From Mycetocola lacteus (GTDB lineage Bacteria; Actinomycetota; Actinomycetes; Actinomycetales; Microbacteriaceae): 64,000 bases of DNA. A program made the position numbers and the translations under genes. The stretch spans positions 62,001 to 126,000 of the forward strand of contig NZ_RCUY01000009.1 of the NCBI RefSeq assembly GCF_003667575.1. Reading direction: 5' to 3'. Of this stretch, positions 11,001 to 21,496 are shown piece by piece. Under the pieces are notes generated by a model, which worked only from the letters and a program-made list of their open reading frames with translations, was not told the DNA's origin and searched no databases. Every line of letters begins with the position of its first letter. The first letter of the stretch is position 1.

Positions 11001-12864
11001 GGCGATCGCCATGAACCGTCTCGGTGCCAAGTCGAACACCGGTGAGGGTGGCGAGGACACCGAGCGTCTGCTCGACCCCGAGCGTCGCTCGTCGATCAAG
11101 CAGGTGGCATCCGGTCGCTTCGGCGTGACCAGCATGTACCTGACCCACGCCGACGACATCCAGATCAAGCTCGCCCAGGGTGCCAAGCCCGGCGAGGGTG
11201 GTCAGCTGCCGCCGACCAAGGTGTACCCCTGGGTGGCCCGTACCCGTCACGCGACCCCCGGTGTCGGCCTCATCTCGCCGCCCCCGCACCACGACATCTA
11301 CTCGATCGAGGACCTCAAGCAGCTCATCTTCGACCTCAAGCGGGCCAACCCCGCCGCGCGTATCCACACCAAGCTGGTCAGCCAGGCCGGTATCGGTGCG
11401 GTGGCCGCAGGTGTGGCCAAGGCGCTGTCGGATGTGATCCTGGTTTCGGGTCACGACGGTGGTACCGGTGCGTCCCCGATGAACTCGCTCAAGCACGCGG
11501 GAACCCCCTGGGAGCTCGGCCTGGCCGAGACCCAGCAGACCCTGATCCTCAACAACATGCGTGACCGCGTGGTGGTGCAGGTGGATGGTCAGCTGAAGAC
11601 CGGCCGCGACGTCATCATCGGTGCCCTGCTGGGTGCCGAGGAGTTCGGCTTCGCGACCGCGCCGCTGGTGGTTTCGGGCTGCATCATGATGCGTGTCTGC
11701 CACCTGGACACCTGCCCGGTGGGTGTGGCCACCCAGAACCCGGTGCTGCGCGAGCGCTTCACCGGCAAGCCCGAGTTTGTGGTGAACTTCTTCGAGTTCA
11801 TCGCCGAGGAGGTGCGCGAGTACCTCGCCGCCCTGGGCTTCCGCACCCTGGACGAGGCCATCGGCCGGGTGGACCTGATCCACGCCGGAGATGCCGCTGC
11901 CCATTGGAAGGCGCGCGGACTCGACCTGGACCCGCTGCTGTACCGTCCTGAGACCGAGCAGGCCCTGCGTGGCATCCGCACCCAGGACCACGAGCTCGAC
12001 CAGCACTTCGACAACCAGCTGATCCGGCACGCCCGTGCGGCCCTGGAAAACGGCGAGCCGGTGGCGATTGATCTGCCGATCAACAACACCGACCGCGCCG
12101 TGGGCACGATGCTCGGCCACGAGGTGACCAAGCGTCACGGCGAGGCCGGGCTGCCCGAGTCCACCATCGAGGTTGCGCTGCACGGTACAGCCGGTCAGTC
12201 GCTCGGTGCGTTCATGCCCGCCGGAATTGCGCTGCGCCTCGAGGGTGAAGCCAACGACTACGTGGGTAAGGGACTCTCGGGTGGTTTGATCACCCTGCGT
12301 CCGCCGCGCGAGGCCACCTATCGGGCCGAGGAGTCGGTGATCGCCGGTAACGTGATCGGCTACGGCGCCACCTCGGGCCAGATCTTCCTGCGCGGTGTCG
12401 TGGGCGAGCGCTTCCTGGTGCGTAACTCCGGGGCCACCGCGGTGGCCGAGGGCGTGGGCGACCACGCACTGGAGTACATGACCGGCGGCGAGGCCCTGAT
12501 CCTCGGACCCACCGGCCACAACGTGGGTGCGGGAATGTCCGGTGGTGTCGCGTACATTTACCGTCTGAACCCCGAGGCCGTGAACCCCGACGCCCGCGAG
12601 AGCGGCGAGCTGGGTGTGCACCCGCTGGACCGCGCCGATCAGGAGCGCCTGCGCGAGCTGCTCGGCCGTCACTTCGAAGCGACCGGTTCGCCGGTGGCCG
12701 AGGCGATCCTCGCGGACTTCGAGTCCGCCTCAACCGAATTTTCTAAGCTCGTACCGCGCGACTTCGCCGCGGTACAGGCCACCCGTGCCCAGGCCGAGAC
12801 CGAGGGTCTTGACCTGGACGGCGACGTGGTTTGGGAGCGCATCCTGGAGGTGACCCGTGGCTAA
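8065..12864 (+). CDS. gltB: Glutamate synthase large subunit, with an unusual linker insertion
   Basis: GltB takes the amide of glutamine and, with 2-oxoglutarate, makes two glutamates. A 28-residue propeptide precedes Cys29 ([13 protein letters not shown]), the N-terminal nucleophile of the class II amidotransferase domain. The synthase domain has [26 protein letters not shown] and the 3Fe-4S cysteines Cys1206, Cys1212 and Cys1217; the C-terminal beta-helix carries GLSGGLITL near 1400. At 1599 residues it is about 70 longer than usual. The excess is a Pro/Ser/Thr-rich stretch at residues ~168-245 inside the amidotransferase domain. The start has GTAAGGGTGG upstream. gltD overlaps the 3' end by 8 bases. 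Confidence 0.97.
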   Translation: MTQHSPYQSFSAVPPRQGLYNPVQEKDACGLAAVATLRGTAGHDIIELALQALRNLEHRGAIGSDAGTGDGAGLLSQVPDAFLREVTPFELPEAGEYAVGMAFLPKDSAERAAQKAAIEQIAAEEELTVLGWREVPTDPEHLGTLAREAMPAFEQLFVRVETEIAHHAPEPQLHEHSPIEPGAPEEVNPTPATVFSNLDAVSTATSSIPTITPSSSASIPTPARSEDIPPAVPTTAARPARPDPLLLDRLAYRLRRRAEHELGAYFASLSSRTLVYKGMVTTLQLEPFYPDLSDARFASKLALVHSRYSTNTFPSWPLAQPLRMLAHNGEINTVEGNRNWMRARQSQLASDLLGDLSPLLPICTPGASDSASLDEVFELLTLSGRSITHAMTMLVPEAWEKKTGLDDNLRAFYEFSALQMEPWDGPAALTFTDGTQVGATLDRNGLRPGRWLETTDGLVVLGSEIGILPIAPERVARKGRLRPGQMFVVDTAEGRIIEDTEVKKGLAESEPWAKWLETEQITLEDLPEREHIVHTAASITRRQRTFGYTEEEVRILLAPMGQNGAEPLGAMGSDTPIAVLSDRPRLVFDYFTQRFAQVTNPPLDAIREERVTSLSIGLGPEHNLLEDAPAHARRVILKFPVINNDELAKIQHIEPEDLSSAPAELAVTIRGLYRFDRGENALRDRLDEIRAEVDTALARGAEFLVLSDRESTKDLAPIPSLLLLSTVHHHLVERENRMRVGLIVEAGDVREVHHVALLIGYGATAVNPYLAMETCEHLTRTGVITGITPEQAVKNVIYALGKGVLKIMSKMGISTVSSYAGAQAFEAVGLSQELIDGYFGGTVSTLGGVDLGVLAAETMSRHKSAYPDNSAERVHERLNTGGEYQWRRDGAPHLFNPETVFKLQHATRSRRYDIFREYTALVDEQNEKLMTLRGLFRLEGHGRTPVPLDEVESVADIVKRFSTGAMSYGSISKEAHETLAIAMNRLGAKSNTGEGGEDTERLLDPERRSSIKQVASGRFGVTSMYLTHADDIQIKLAQGAKPGEGGQLPPTKVYPWVARTRHATPGVGLISPPPHHDIYSIEDLKQLIFDLKRANPAARIHTKLVSQAGIGAVAAGVAKALSDVILVSGHDGGTGASPMNSLKHAGTPWELGLAETQQTLILNNMRDRVVVQVDGQLKTGRDVIIGALLGAEEFGFATAPLVVSGCIMMRVCHLDTCPVGVATQNPVLRERFTGKPEFVVNFFEFIAEEVREYLAALGFRTLDEAIGRVDLIHAGDAAAHWKARGLDLDPLLYRPETEQALRGIRTQDHELDQHFDNQLIRHARAALENGEPVAIDLPINNTDRAVGTMLGHEVTKRHGEAGLPESTIEVALHGTAGQSLGAFMPAGIALRLEGEANDYVGKGLSGGLITLRPPREATYRAEESVIAGNVIGYGATSGQIFLRGVVGERFLVRNSGATAVAEGVGDHALEYMTGGEALILGPTGHNVGAGMSGGVAYIYRLNPEAVNPDARESGELGVHPLDRADQERLRELLGRHFEATGSPVAEAILADFESASTEFSKLVPRDFAAVQATRAQAETEGLDLDGDVVWERILEVTRG

Positions 12865-14314
12865 CCCGCGCGGATTTATGGAGACCACGCAGCGCGAGAC
12901 CGCTGCCCGCCGCCCGGTGTCGGTGCGGATCATGGACTGGAAGGAGGTCTACGACAAGCGTGATGGCGCGACCGTGGCCCGCCAGGCCGGACGCTGCATG
13001 GACTGTGGTGTGCCCTTCTGCCACCAGGGCTGCCCGCTGGGAAACATCATCCCCGAGTGGAACGATCTGGTGCGTCGGGGCGAGGGTCACGCGGCCATCG
13101 AACGCCTGCACGCAACCAACAACTTCCCCGAGTTCACCGGCAAGCTGTGCCCGGCCCCCTGTGAGAGCGCCTGCGTGCTGGGGATCAACCAGCCCGCGGT
13201 GACGATCAAGGAGGTCGAAGCCTCGATCATCCAGGACGCCTGGGACAACGACTGGGTTCAGCCCCAGCCGCCCGAGCGCATCACCGGCAAGACCGTGGCC
13301 GTGGTGGGATCGGGCCCCGCGGGCCTGGCCGCCGCCCAGCAGCTGACCCGGGCCGGTCACACCGTGGCCGTGTACGAGCGCGAGGACCGCATCGGCGGGC
13401 TGCTGCGCTACGGCATCCCGGACTTCAAGATGGAAAAGGGCGACATCGACCGCCGCCTGGACCAGATGCGCGCCGAGGGCACCCGGTTCCGTGCCGGCGT
13501 GAACATCGGGGTGGACCTGACCTGGGAGGCGCTGCGCAAGCGCTTCGACGCCGTGGTTGTCGCCACCGGTGCCACCATCCCGCGCGATCTGCCGATTCCG
13601 GGTCGCGAGCTGTCGGGTGTGCACTTCGCGATGGACTACCTGGTGCCGGCCAACCGCGCGGTCGCGGGGGAGACCCCGGAGAACCTGATCGACGCCCGCG
13701 GCAAGCACGTGGTCATCCTCGGTGGTGGCGACACCGGTGCCGACTGCATCGGTACCGCGCACCGCCAGGGTGCTGCATCCGTCACCACGCTGGCCATCGG
13801 CAAGCAGCCCGGGACCGAGCGCTCGGATGCTCAGCCCTGGCCGACCATGCCGACCCTGTTTGAGTTCCAGAGCGCGCATGAGGAGGGTGGTGAGCGGGCC
13901 TACCTGGTCTCCACCGTCGAGTTCCTTTCGGACGAAGATGGGAAAGTGTGCAGCATTCGTGTTGCCGAGACCGAGTTCGTGGATGGGCGGCGTGTCCCCA
14001 AGGCTGGGACCGAGCGTGAAATCCCTGCGGACCTGGTATTCCTTGCCCTGGGCTTCACCGGGACAGAGGGCGACACGGTACGCGACCAGCTCGGGCTTCC
14101 GATCGCCACACAGGGTAACCTGGAACGAGACAATGATTACCGGACCAACCAGCCCGGGGTCTTCGTTGCCGGTGATGCCGGCCGCGGTCAGTCGCTCATC
14201 GTATGGGCGATTGCCGAGGGTCGTGCGGCTGCCGCGGCGGTAGATCGCTACCTGGAAGGCACCAGTTCTCTCCCAGCCCCGGTGCACGCTCACGAGCGGG
14301 CGCTCTCGCTGTAA
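12857..14314 (+). CDS. gltD: Glutamate synthase small subunit
   Basis: The 485-residue subunit feeds NADPH electrons to GltB. The N-terminal iron-sulfur region has Cys47, Cys50, Cys55 and Cys59 ([14 protein letters not shown]) and a second set in [10 protein letters not shown]. The FAD-binding [13 protein letters not shown] follows near residue 155 and the NADP-binding GGGDTGADC near 295. GTG 12857 lies inside the last codons of gltB, ensuring coupled translation. Its 3' end (from about 13.9 kb) uses visibly more A/T-ending codons than the rest of the gene; this may be drift or old recombination. Confidence 0.96.
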   Translation: MANPRGFMETTQRETAARRPVSVRIMDWKEVYDKRDGATVARQAGRCMDCGVPFCHQGCPLGNIIPEWNDLVRRGEGHAAIERLHATNNFPEFTGKLCPAPCESACVLGINQPAVTIKEVEASIIQDAWDNDWVQPQPPERITGKTVAVVGSGPAGLAAAQQLTRAGHTVAVYEREDRIGGLLRYGIPDFKMEKGDIDRRLDQMRAEGTRFRAGVNIGVDLTWEALRKRFDAVVVATGATIPRDLPIPGRELSGVHFAMDYLVPANRAVAGETPENLIDARGKHVVILGGGDTGADCIGTAHRQGAASVTTLAIGKQPGTERSDAQPWPTMPTLFEFQSAHEEGGERAYLVSTVEFLSDEDGKVCSIRVAETEFVDGRRVPKAGTEREIPADLVFLALGFTGTEGDTVRDQLGLPIATQGNLERDNDYRTNQPGVFVAGDAGRGQSLIVWAIAEGRAAAAAVDRYLEGTSSLPAPVHAHERALSL

Positions 14315-14361
14315 TCACCCCAGCCGCGGCATCTGCCGCAGAAGTTTGGAGCTCTATACCC

Positions 14362-15804
14362 ATGAGACGCGCAAAAATTGTCGCGACACTTGGTCCGGCC
14401 ACGAACACGTATGAGAACATCCGCGCGATCCTTGAGGCCGGCGTCAACGTCGCTCGGATGAACCTCAGCCACGGTGACTACTCGGTCCACGAGGCCGTGT
14501 ACACCAACGTGCGCAAGGCCGCCGCGGACCTTGGTCACCCCACCGCCGTTCTGGTGGACCTGCAGGGACCCAAGATCCGTCTGGGCAAGTTCGAGGGTGG
14601 TCCCTACGACCTCGCCGAGGGCGACGTGTTCAAGATCACGACCGACGACATCATCGGCAACAAGGACATCTCCTCCACCACGTTCAAGGGCCTGCCCGCG
14701 GACGTGAAGGTTGGCGACCCGCTGCTGATCGATGACGGCAAGGTGGGCCTTGAGGTCACCGCCGTTGACGGCAACGTCGTCACCACCGTCGTGACCGTGC
14801 CCGGTCCGGTCTCGAACAACAAGGGCATCAACCTGCCCGGCGTTGCCGTGAACGTGCCCGCACTGAGCGAAAAGGATGAGGCCGACCTGCGCTGGGGCCT
14901 GAACCTCGGTACCGACTTCATCGCCCTGTCCTTCGTGCGTGACGCCAAGGACATCGTTCGTGTTCACGAGATCATGGACGAGGAGGGTCGCCGCGTTCCG
15001 GTGATCGCCAAGATCGAGAAGCCGCAGGCAGTGGACAACCTCGAGGAGATCATTGAGGCCTTCGACGGCATCATGGTTGCCCGTGGTGACCTCGGTGTGG
15101 AGCTTCCGCTGGAGGCCGTGCCGATCGTGCAGAAGCGCGCCATCGAGCTGTGCCGTCGTGCCGCCAAGCCGGTTATCGTCGCCACCCAGATGCTGGAGTC
15201 GATGATTTCGAGCCCGCGTCCGACCCGCGCCGAGACCTCCGACGTGGCAAACGCCGTCCTTGACGGTGCCGACGCGGTCATGCTCTCGGGCGAGACCAGC
15301 GTGGGTGCCTTCCCGGTGATCACCGTGGCCACCATGGCACGCATCGTGGAGTCCACCGAGGAGCACGGCCTGGAGCGCATCCCGGCCCTGGGCAGCAAGC
15401 CCCGCACTCAGGGTGGCGCCATTACGGCCGCCGCCGCCGAGGTGGGCGAGTTTGTGGACGCCAAGTTCCTCTGCGTCTTCACCGAGACCGGTGACTCGGT
15501 TCGCCGGACCTCGCGTCTGCGCAGCCGGATCCCCGTCCTCGGCTTCACCCCGCTGGAGTCGACCCTGCGTCGCATGCAGCTGAACTGGGGTGTCGAGGGT
15601 CGTCTGATCGAGACCGTGACCCACACCGACGCCATGTTCGGCCAGGTGGACGACGCTCTGCTGGGCGAGGAAATCGCCGAGCAGGGTGACAAGGTTGTTG
15701 TCATCTCCGGTTCGCCCCCCGGAATCTCGGGTTCGACCAACGACCTGCGCATTCACCGCGTGGGCGATGCGGCGAACCAGATCGTTCCGGCGTATCAGAA
15801 GTAG
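14362..15804 (+). CDS. pyk: Pyruvate kinase
   Basis: The 480-residue enzyme makes pyruvate and ATP from phosphoenolpyruvate. RRAKIVATLGPAT and NVARMNLSHGDY open the barrel. The active-site signature IIAKIEKPQAVDNL with Lys near residue 218 and ARGDLGVE are intact, and the TSDVANAVLDGADAVMLSGET block precedes the C-terminal domain. I chose ATG 14362, ten bases after GGAG, since the family starts MRRAKIV. A small GCGGCA/TGCCGC stem sits in the leader at 14326-14339. A strong terminator follows the gene. Confidence 0.96.
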   Translation: MRRAKIVATLGPATNTYENIRAILEAGVNVARMNLSHGDYSVHEAVYTNVRKAAADLGHPTAVLVDLQGPKIRLGKFEGGPYDLAEGDVFKITTDDIIGNKDISSTTFKGLPADVKVGDPLLIDDGKVGLEVTAVDGNVVTTVVTVPGPVSNNKGINLPGVAVNVPALSEKDEADLRWGLNLGTDFIALSFVRDAKDIVRVHEIMDEEGRRVPVIAKIEKPQAVDNLEEIIEAFDGIMVARGDLGVELPLEAVPIVQKRAIELCRRAAKPVIVATQMLESMISSPRPTRAETSDVANAVLDGADAVMLSGETSVGAFPVITVATMARIVESTEEHGLERIPALGSKPRTQGGAITAAAAEVGEFVDAKFLCVFTETGDSVRRTSRLRSRIPVLGFTPLESTLRRMQLNWGVEGRLIETVTHTDAMFGQVDDALLGEEIAEQGDKVVVISGSPPGISGSTNDLRIHRVGDAANQIVPAYQK

Positions 15805-15818
15805 AAACGCCAGCAGTG

Positions 15819-15846
15819 ACGGCCCCGGGGTTTTCCCCGGGGCCGT
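15819..15846 (+). terminator. Terminator after pyk
   Basis: A perfect 12-bp stem (ACGGCCCCGGGG and complement) with a TTTT loop lies 15 bases after the pyk stop. It lacks a downstream T-run, but its position and strength fit a terminator. Confidence 0.75.
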
Positions 15847-15910
15847 CCCGCGTTAACCCGCCCCCGTGTAGGGGATATTTTTGCGGGGCACTTGTGGGTA
15901 GTGTGCGGTC

Positions 15911-17020
15911 ATGACCACCAGTGATGCCGCCCCCGTTCTCATTCCCGCGGGCACCGTGTTTTCGCCCGCGGACATCACCTTCTGGGCCGACCGGGATAGC
16001 CGGAGCCTCGAACAGGCCATTTCCGAGGCGGATGTGCTGGTGAGCTGTCCACACTCGGGCGCGGCCATCCCCGCCGAGATTTCACGCTTTTTGGCCCCCG
16101 AGTTCACCCGGCGTCTCCAGTACGATTTTTCCGATGTGGCGACCTCGGCAATCGTGCGTCGCTGGGCCGAGATCGATCCCCGCATTGTGTACGTGGAAAA
16201 CCCGCACCCGCGGCTGATCCGTGACCCCAACCGCAAAAAGCCCGAGGATCCGGCGGCGCTGCTGGCCGAAGCGATCGGACGGGTGCGGACGGCCGGCGCG
16301 TATCAGCGGGCGGATCTCACCGGGGTGGATGCGATTCGCCCGGTCACCTTCTCCTTCTATCCGCTGCTGCGCGTGCCCAGCACGGATGCGGAGCTCTCCG
16401 AGCTCACCTCGACCTTCGAGGCCGTGGCCGAGCAGGGACTCGGTGTGTATGAGCGTACCCGGGATGAGCTGACCGAGCGTTTCATCGCCGCCGCCTATGC
16501 GCGTGCGGCATCCGGGGGAGACGCGTGGTTTACCCGGCTGAGTTTCCACGACACGATGAACACCACCACCACCCGCGAGGGTGCCGTCAACGTGGAGCGG
16601 GACCCGGCAGACCGGCTGCCGCGTGTGGTGGCGCTGTCCAACCGCGGCGATCACGCGGGTAATCCACGTCCCGAGGGGCCGGTCACCATGAACCCGGTGC
16701 GGCTGCGCATGCTGGCGTCGGCCCACCGCGAGGCCTTCGCGGTCGAGCGGGCCGAGGATGTGGCCCTCAATCAGCCCTATCTGGGCAGCCAGGAAATCAT
16801 CGCGGCGGGGGAGCGCTTCGCCCGCGAAACCGATGCGGCACAGGCCGGCGTGCACTTCGACGCGGTCCAGGCCGAATTCCTGCGCGAGTTCCTCCTCGGT
16901 GACGCGGCGGTCCGGGTACTACATGAGCCGGGGACCGGCTGGATCACCGAGGATCCTGCACACGTCGACGCCGTGGCACACGCCTGCCGTGATGCCTGGG
17001 ACCGCTACCGTCGCTCCTAG
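15911..17020 (+). CDS. N-formylglutamate amidohydrolase family protein
   Basis: The 369-residue protein has the N-formylglutamate deformylase fold markers: LVSCPHSGAAIPAEI near residue 40, YVENPHPRLIRDPNR near 95, and a later LSFHDTMNTTTTREG block with candidate metal ligands. Relatives hydrolyse N-formyl amino acids in histidine breakdown, but no hut genes adjoin, so the substrate is uncertain. It stands alone between two terminators, convergent with the FtsX-type permease. No signal peptide is seen, so it should be cytoplasmic. Confidence 0.75.
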   Translation: MTTSDAAPVLIPAGTVFSPADITFWADRDSRSLEQAISEADVLVSCPHSGAAIPAEISRFLAPEFTRRLQYDFSDVATSAIVRRWAEIDPRIVYVENPHPRLIRDPNRKKPEDPAALLAEAIGRVRTAGAYQRADLTGVDAIRPVTFSFYPLLRVPSTDAELSELTSTFEAVAEQGLGVYERTRDELTERFIAAAYARAASGGDAWFTRLSFHDTMNTTTTREGAVNVERDPADRLPRVVALSNRGDHAGNPRPEGPVTMNPVRLRMLASAHREAFAVERAEDVALNQPYLGSQEIIAAGERFARETDAAQAGVHFDAVQAEFLREFLLGDAAVRVLHEPGTGWITEDPAHVDAVAHACRDAWDRYRRS

Positions 17021-17032
17021 ACACGCGTTCAT

Positions 17033-17078
17033 GGGACGTCCCCGCCGCACATAGATGCGGCGGGGACGTCCCGTTTTG
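17033..17078. terminator. Bidirectional terminator
   Basis: A perfect 17-bp inverted repeat (arms starting GGGACGTCCCCGCCGCA) with a 6-base loop sits between convergent genes and is followed by GTTTT on the plus strand. It serves the amidohydrolase gene and, on the other strand, the permease gene. Confidence 0.88.
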
Positions 17079-17084
17079 GGGCAA

Positions 17085-19958
17085 CTAGACGAGGGTTTGC
17101 CGCCTGGTAAGCGGCAACGAGCCCCGGGTGAGCAGCCAGGCAGCGAGCGCCCCAACCAGGGGAACCACGACCAGCAGGACACCGAATTGCGCCCAGGGCA
17201 CAACGAGCACGGCATTGCGCGTGAGCGTAAAGATCAGCGCGGCCGGAATCGCGCCGGCGATGAGCCCCAGGGCGGTGCCGAGGGTGGCGGTGAGTAGTGT
17301 CTGTGCGGCGGAAGCGGAGCGGCGCAGGCGAGTTGAGGCGCCAACGCTGGCGAGGGTCGCCTGGTCGGACCGGCCGTCGGCAAGGGCGAGACCCGCGGTG
17401 ATCCCGGCCGCGCTCAGCGTGATCAGAGCCGAGGCCACAACGATCCACCACAGCATCTGCTGGATGAGAGAATCCGGCCCAGATTCGATCCAGAGACCCG
17501 ATCCCTCGGCGAGCAGCTCGACCGCGGCCGACATGCGGTCGCGCTCGGCAACGGTCGGTGTCTCCGCGAAGGTAATGAGCTGAGTCACCGGCACCACGGT
17601 CATGCCGAGCTTCCGTGCCGTGTCGGGCGAAATGACACCGTAGTAGGGGATGTCGACATCGGGCTCCGCCACGCTAGCGGGAATCACCTCTCCGGTGGAG
17701 ATGGTCGGCTGGTATCCGCTAAAGCTCCCCGGGATTGCCGTCTCGGCGGCCAGTCTTGCGGCCTCGTCCGTGTAGTGCACAATCGTGGCGGTACCGTTGT
17801 TTCCCAGCATTGCCGGGTTACTCAGCACGATCCCTCCACTGCGTAGGGTTTCCTTAGCCTGAGTACCGGGCTGGCGTCCGAGCAATACGGCAAGATCGCT
17901 CTCGTCACCCACCACAATCGCGGGCAACCGATTCAGCGAGCCGGGACCATGAGCGCCCGAGCCCTGGCAGCGCGCATCGGTCAGATCCAGGGGGGTGCCG
18001 TCGGGTGCTATCCGGCAACGGTTTTCCTCGGGCCAGTACACACTAAACGTTTCACACGCCGCGGGGCCATCTCCCGCCTCGGCCCTTGCCTGGGCCTGAG
18101 CCTTACAGGCGTCCTCAGGTTCGGAGGCGTACAGCGTGTGGGAGACGGGGGGAGTGGACGTCGAGTCGGTGAGGGCCTTGAGCACCCGTTCGGGATCGAC
18201 GCGGGTAACTCCGGTGATCTCATAGGTGGCAGGGTCGTGTCGGTACTGAAAGAGCTCGAGCGCCGCCTGATTCTTATGTGCGCTCCAGTTATAGTCACGC
18301 CGCGCCTGCTCGCCATTGCTTGCCAGGACCACCATCAGCAGGCTCGCGAGCATCGCGGCGGCGAGGACGGCCGCGACGGCCGGGGTGGCACGGCCACGAT
18401 TGCGGCCCGCGTCGCGGGCGGCCAGCCGCAGCGGCAGCGGCAATCCGGCGGCCCGCTTTGAGATCGCCTCGATCAGCGGGCCGGTGAGCAGGATCAGCGA
18501 GGTTGCAAGCGCCAGCGCACCGGTGATGCTGAGCAGCCACCACAGTGAGCCGATGGGTGAATCCTGGGTGAAGGGCGACATCATCAGGGTGAGAGCGACC
18601 ATGCCTCCAAACAGCAGCAGGGCGACAATTCCAAAGACCACGCCCACGGTCAGGGCCCGTTTGGTGGGGCCGGCTACCGATCGGCCGCCCTTCAGCGCGG
18701 AGAGGGTGGCCTGGTTGGCCACCTGCCGGGCGGGAACCGATGCCGCAACCAGACCGGCCAGCACCCCCACAATCACCACGAGGATCGAGACCGGCCAGGC
18801 AATCACCAGCGAGGCGAAACGAGCGCTGCCCGCCGCCTGCGAGACACGGACCACCGCGACCCCGATTGCCGTTCCCAGCGCGGTGCCCACGATGCCGCCG
18901 AGGAGACCGAGCCAGATTCCGCTTGAGATGACGATGTGGCGCAGGCTCACGCTCTCTGCTCCAGAAGCCGAAAGGAGCGCCAACTCCCGCTGCTGGCGAC
19001 GCGCGCCCATCGTGAAGGCCGCACCGGCCAGAAGGCACACCTCAAAGAGTGCGAGAACGCCAGCCAACGTGAGCATCCCGGCGATCGCCAGGATCGAGAC
19101 TAGTCTGTGGTCCTCGCTCAACGTGGTGAGCTCGGCACCAATTTCTTCGGGCGCCGGTGGATTAGCCAGGAGGTCGCGGGAGGTAAGCAGGACCCCCTGC
19201 GCATTGAGCGGAGCGACCTCACTCCAGGTGAGCGGACGATCTCCAACCAGATATACGGTGGTGTCCGCCGGGCTAGATCGCAGCTCCGCGGGAACCTGAT
19301 CCGGCGACACAAAAAGAACCTTCGCCGAGTCATCACGTGTGGCGGTGCGGAGGGTTCCCGTGGCGGTCACCGAGCCCAGCTGAGTGGACAGCGTATCTCC
19401 GATTTTCCACCCACCGCTCTCGAGGAGACCCGGTGAAACCAGAACTTCGTCATAGCGGGCGGGTGCCCGGCCCTCAAGCAGGGTGTACTTGCCCGTGAAA
19501 GCCGGGTTAAGGGCATCCGTGGCGACGGTGGTGACGCTGACCGCGACGTCGTTTCGCGTCATCGAGAACGTGTACTGGTTCCACGCAATGGTGGTGAAGC
19601 CGGCCGGGGCGGCATCGGCGGGTGGAGTGGCATGGAAATCTGGATCGTCGTCGCCCTGGACGCCGGTGCCACCCAGGTCCCCACGAGTGCCCTGATAGCC
19701 GAGTGCGTTGGTGACGTTGAACGGTGTGAGCCTGCCCTGGGTAGTGCCGAGTTCGGTGCGCGCGGTTTCCTCCCCTGAGGGGAAGGCGCTGAGCGCCACG
19801 GTGCCCCCGAGGGAGACCCCGATGATGGGCAGGGCGATGAGTGCCACCACGAGGGCTGAGCGGCCGCGGTGCGCGCCGATGTCTCGCCGGGCGATGCGGA
19901 GGCTCAACCGGGCACGGCGAAGCCACCCACCCCGGGTGGGAGTCAGATCGAGAGGCAT
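17085..19958 (-). CDS. ABC transporter permease, FtsX-like, double-domain
   Basis: This 957-residue membrane protein has an N-terminal signal-anchor helix (ALVVALIALPIIGVS), a long extracytoplasmic region, an FtsX-type four-helix block at about 280-480, a second large external region (about 530-800) and a final helix group. This is the MacB/FtsX arrangement with two FtsX domains. Such permeases pair with a small ATPase for mechanotransmission, lipoprotein or peptide export, or antimicrobial resistance. Its gene follows the ATPase after 46 bases and the PadR regulator before it. The cargo cannot be told from sequence. Confidence 0.88.
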   Translation of the reverse strand: MPLDLTPTRGGWLRRARLSLRIARRDIGAHRGRSALVVALIALPIIGVSLGGTVALSAFPSGEETARTELGTTQGRLTPFNVTNALGYQGTRGDLGGTGVQGDDDPDFHATPPADAAPAGFTTIAWNQYTFSMTRNDVAVSVTTVATDALNPAFTGKYTLLEGRAPARYDEVLVSPGLLESGGWKIGDTLSTQLGSVTATGTLRTATRDDSAKVLFVSPDQVPAELRSSPADTTVYLVGDRPLTWSEVAPLNAQGVLLTSRDLLANPPAPEEIGAELTTLSEDHRLVSILAIAGMLTLAGVLALFEVCLLAGAAFTMGARRQQRELALLSASGAESVSLRHIVISSGIWLGLLGGIVGTALGTAIGVAVVRVSQAAGSARFASLVIAWPVSILVVIVGVLAGLVAASVPARQVANQATLSALKGGRSVAGPTKRALTVGVVFGIVALLLFGGMVALTLMMSPFTQDSPIGSLWWLLSITGALALATSLILLTGPLIEAISKRAAGLPLPLRLAARDAGRNRGRATPAVAAVLAAAMLASLLMVVLASNGEQARRDYNWSAHKNQAALELFQYRHDPATYEITGVTRVDPERVLKALTDSTSTPPVSHTLYASEPEDACKAQAQARAEAGDGPAACETFSVYWPEENRCRIAPDGTPLDLTDARCQGSGAHGPGSLNRLPAIVVGDESDLAVLLGRQPGTQAKETLRSGGIVLSNPAMLGNNGTATIVHYTDEAARLAAETAIPGSFSGYQPTISTGEVIPASVAEPDVDIPYYGVISPDTARKLGMTVVPVTQLITFAETPTVAERDRMSAAVELLAEGSGLWIESGPDSLIQQMLWWIVVASALITLSAAGITAGLALADGRSDQATLASVGASTRLRRSASAAQTLLTATLGTALGLIAGAIPAALIFTLTRNAVLVVPWAQFGVLLVVVPLVGALAAWLLTRGSLPLTRRQTLV

Positions 19959-20004
19959 GTTAGATTGCCCCTCCGGTGTGCGGGTGTGTCGGGGTGCTCA
20001 TGAT

Positions 20005-20730
20005 CTAGGCACTCCGCTCTGCGAGCAGCACACGCGGATCGTGCTGGGCTGCGGCCTGGTCGATGATGCGGCCGTCGCGGAGGAAAACAACCCGGTCGGC
20101 CCAGCCCGCATGACGCGCTTCGTGGGTCACCATGATGACCGCGGCACCGGCCTCGGCACGCGAACGCAGTACCTCGAGCACCTCGTCTCCGGTGGTGGAA
20201 TCCAGGGCCCCGGTGGGTTCGTCGGCGAGGATCAGGCGGCGCTGGCCAACAATCGCCCGGGCGATCGCGACCCGCTGCTGCTGCCCACCGGACATCTGAT
20301 CCAGGAAGCGATCGGCGAGGTTGTCGATCCCCACCTGACGCAGCGCATCGTGGGCCTGCCGGTGGGCCTTGCGCAGGGCGACCCCGTCGAGCTCGCGGGG
20401 GAGGGCGACGTTTTCCAGGGCGGTGAGGGTGGGGATCAGGTTGAAGTCCTGGAACACATAGCCGACCGCGCGGCGGCGCAGCCGGGCGAGTTCATTGGTG
20501 GACAAACCGCCCAGCGGGGTGCCCTCCACAAACACCTCACCACTCGTGGCGCGGTCCAGGCCGCCGGCGAGGGTCAGGAGCGAGGACTTGCCCGAGCCCG
20601 AGGGTCCCATCACCGCCACGAACTCGCCCGAGTGTACGGTCAGGGAGACATCACGCAGTGCGGCTACCGCGGTGGCACCTTCGCCGTAGTGACGAGAAAC
20701 CCCGGAGAGCTGCAGGATCTCGGTGCTCAT
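20005..20730 (-). CDS. ABC transporter ATP-binding protein (MacB/LolD type)
   Basis: The 241-residue ATPase has Walker [12 protein letters not shown] near residue 40, Q-loop [16 protein letters not shown], signature [15 protein letters not shown] and Walker [20 protein letters not shown], followed by the switch His in VTHEAR. The [11 protein letters not shown] insertion is typical of the LolD/MacB/SalX class that partners FtsX-like permeases. Its ATG overlaps the padR stop (ATGA), and the permease gene follows, so the three genes form one operon read leftward. Confidence 0.95.
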   Translation of the reverse strand: MSTEILQLSGVSRHYGEGATAVAALRDVSLTVHSGEFVAVMGPSGSGKSSLLTLAGGLDRATSGEVFVEGTPLGGLSTNELARLRRRAVGYVFQDFNLIPTLTALENVALPRELDGVALRKAHRQAHDALRQVGIDNLADRFLDQMSGGQQQRVAIARAIVGQRRLILADEPTGALDSTTGDEVLEVLRSRAEAGAAVIMVTHEARHAGWADRVVFLRDGRIIDQAAAQHDPRVLLAERSA

Positions 20731-21368
20731 TTGGCCACCCGCTCGGCCTGGGCATCCTCATGCGTGGCCTCGGAGCCGCTTGCCGGGGATCCGTTGGCTG
20801 GAGTACGAGTGGCCGTGCCGTCGGAGGTCTGTGCCCGCTTGGCCAGCCATCCCTCGCAGTGATCCAGCCAGCGGATCTCCGCCTCGGTTTCAAAGATCAG
20901 CGCGTCCAGGACCAGCAGCCAGGCCGTGCTGTCGGTGCCGCTTTCGGGGGCATCGAGCTCGGCCGCCGCGGTGCGGCGCTGCCGGGTGAAGTCCTGCAGG
21001 GTGGTGATCGAGGCGGCGCGCTGGGTCTGGATGATCGTGGCCACGTCCACCCCGTCCAGGGTGAGTGCCAGGGCCAGCTTGATCGCCAACTCGTTGCGCG
21101 GCGGGTTCTGGTTCACCACCGGGGTGGCAAACCATCCATCGGCCTCGGCGCGACCGGCCTCGCTCAGACGGTAGATGACGTGTCCGGCACCGTCGTCGCC
21201 GTCGTTGACCACCAGGCCGTCTCGCTCCAGACGGTCCAGGGTGGTGTAGACCTGGCCGATGTTGAGCGGCCACGTGGATCCGGTGCGCGACTCGAAGTCG
21301 CCGCGGAGCTGGTAGCCATAGCGTGGGCCCTCGCTCAGCAGCGCGAGTAGGGAGTGACGAATCGACAC
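20727..21368 (-). CDS. PadR family transcriptional regulator
   Basis: The 213-residue protein begins with a winged helix: RHSLLALLSEGPRYGYQLRGDFE and NIGQVYTTLDRLERDGLV are the classic PadR blocks. A C-terminal Vir-type helical dimerisation domain follows. I chose GTG 21368, five bases after GGAGGAT; the longer TTG start would overlap that ribosome site. PadR proteins usually repress adjacent transporter genes and respond to small hydrophobic ligands. The first position in the padR-ATPase-permease operon plus an inverted repeat over its promoter suggests autorepression. Confidence 0.92.
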   Translation of the reverse strand: MSIRHSLLALLSEGPRYGYQLRGDFESRTGSTWPLNIGQVYTTLDRLERDGLVVNDGDDGAGHVIYRLSEAGRAEADGWFATPVVNQNPPRNELAIKLALALTLDGVDVATIIQTQRAASITTLQDFTRQRRTAAAELDAPESGTDSTAWLLVLDALIFETEAEIRWLDHCEGWLAKRAQTSDGTATRTPANGSPASGSEATHEDAQAERVAK

Positions 21369-21419
21369 GGGATCCTCCAACCGGGCGCGAACGCCGCTCT
21401 CTGGTCACGGCCTGCGTCT

Positions 21420-21465
21420 GCATACCGCGTATGGTTAATGTACCTACTCGGTATGCGAGTTGCAA
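21420..21465 (-). promoter_or_regulatory. padR operon promoter with inverted-repeat operator
   Basis: On the minus strand TTGCAA (21465-21460), a 17-base spacer and TACATT (21442-21437) form a sigma-A type promoter. An exact 8-bp inverted repeat, GCATACCG (21420-21427) and CGGTATGC (21449-21456), brackets the -10 box. It is a likely PadR operator; binding is inferred. Confidence 0.6.
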
Positions 21466-21496
21466 GCATCCACGGATGCCGTGTCACAAAGTTTTG

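Noticed and set aside
9100-12672. 1190-codon open frame on the minus strand
   Set aside because: It is the antisense shadow of gltB; GC-rich third positions keep the opposite frame open. No domain resemblance and no ribosome site.
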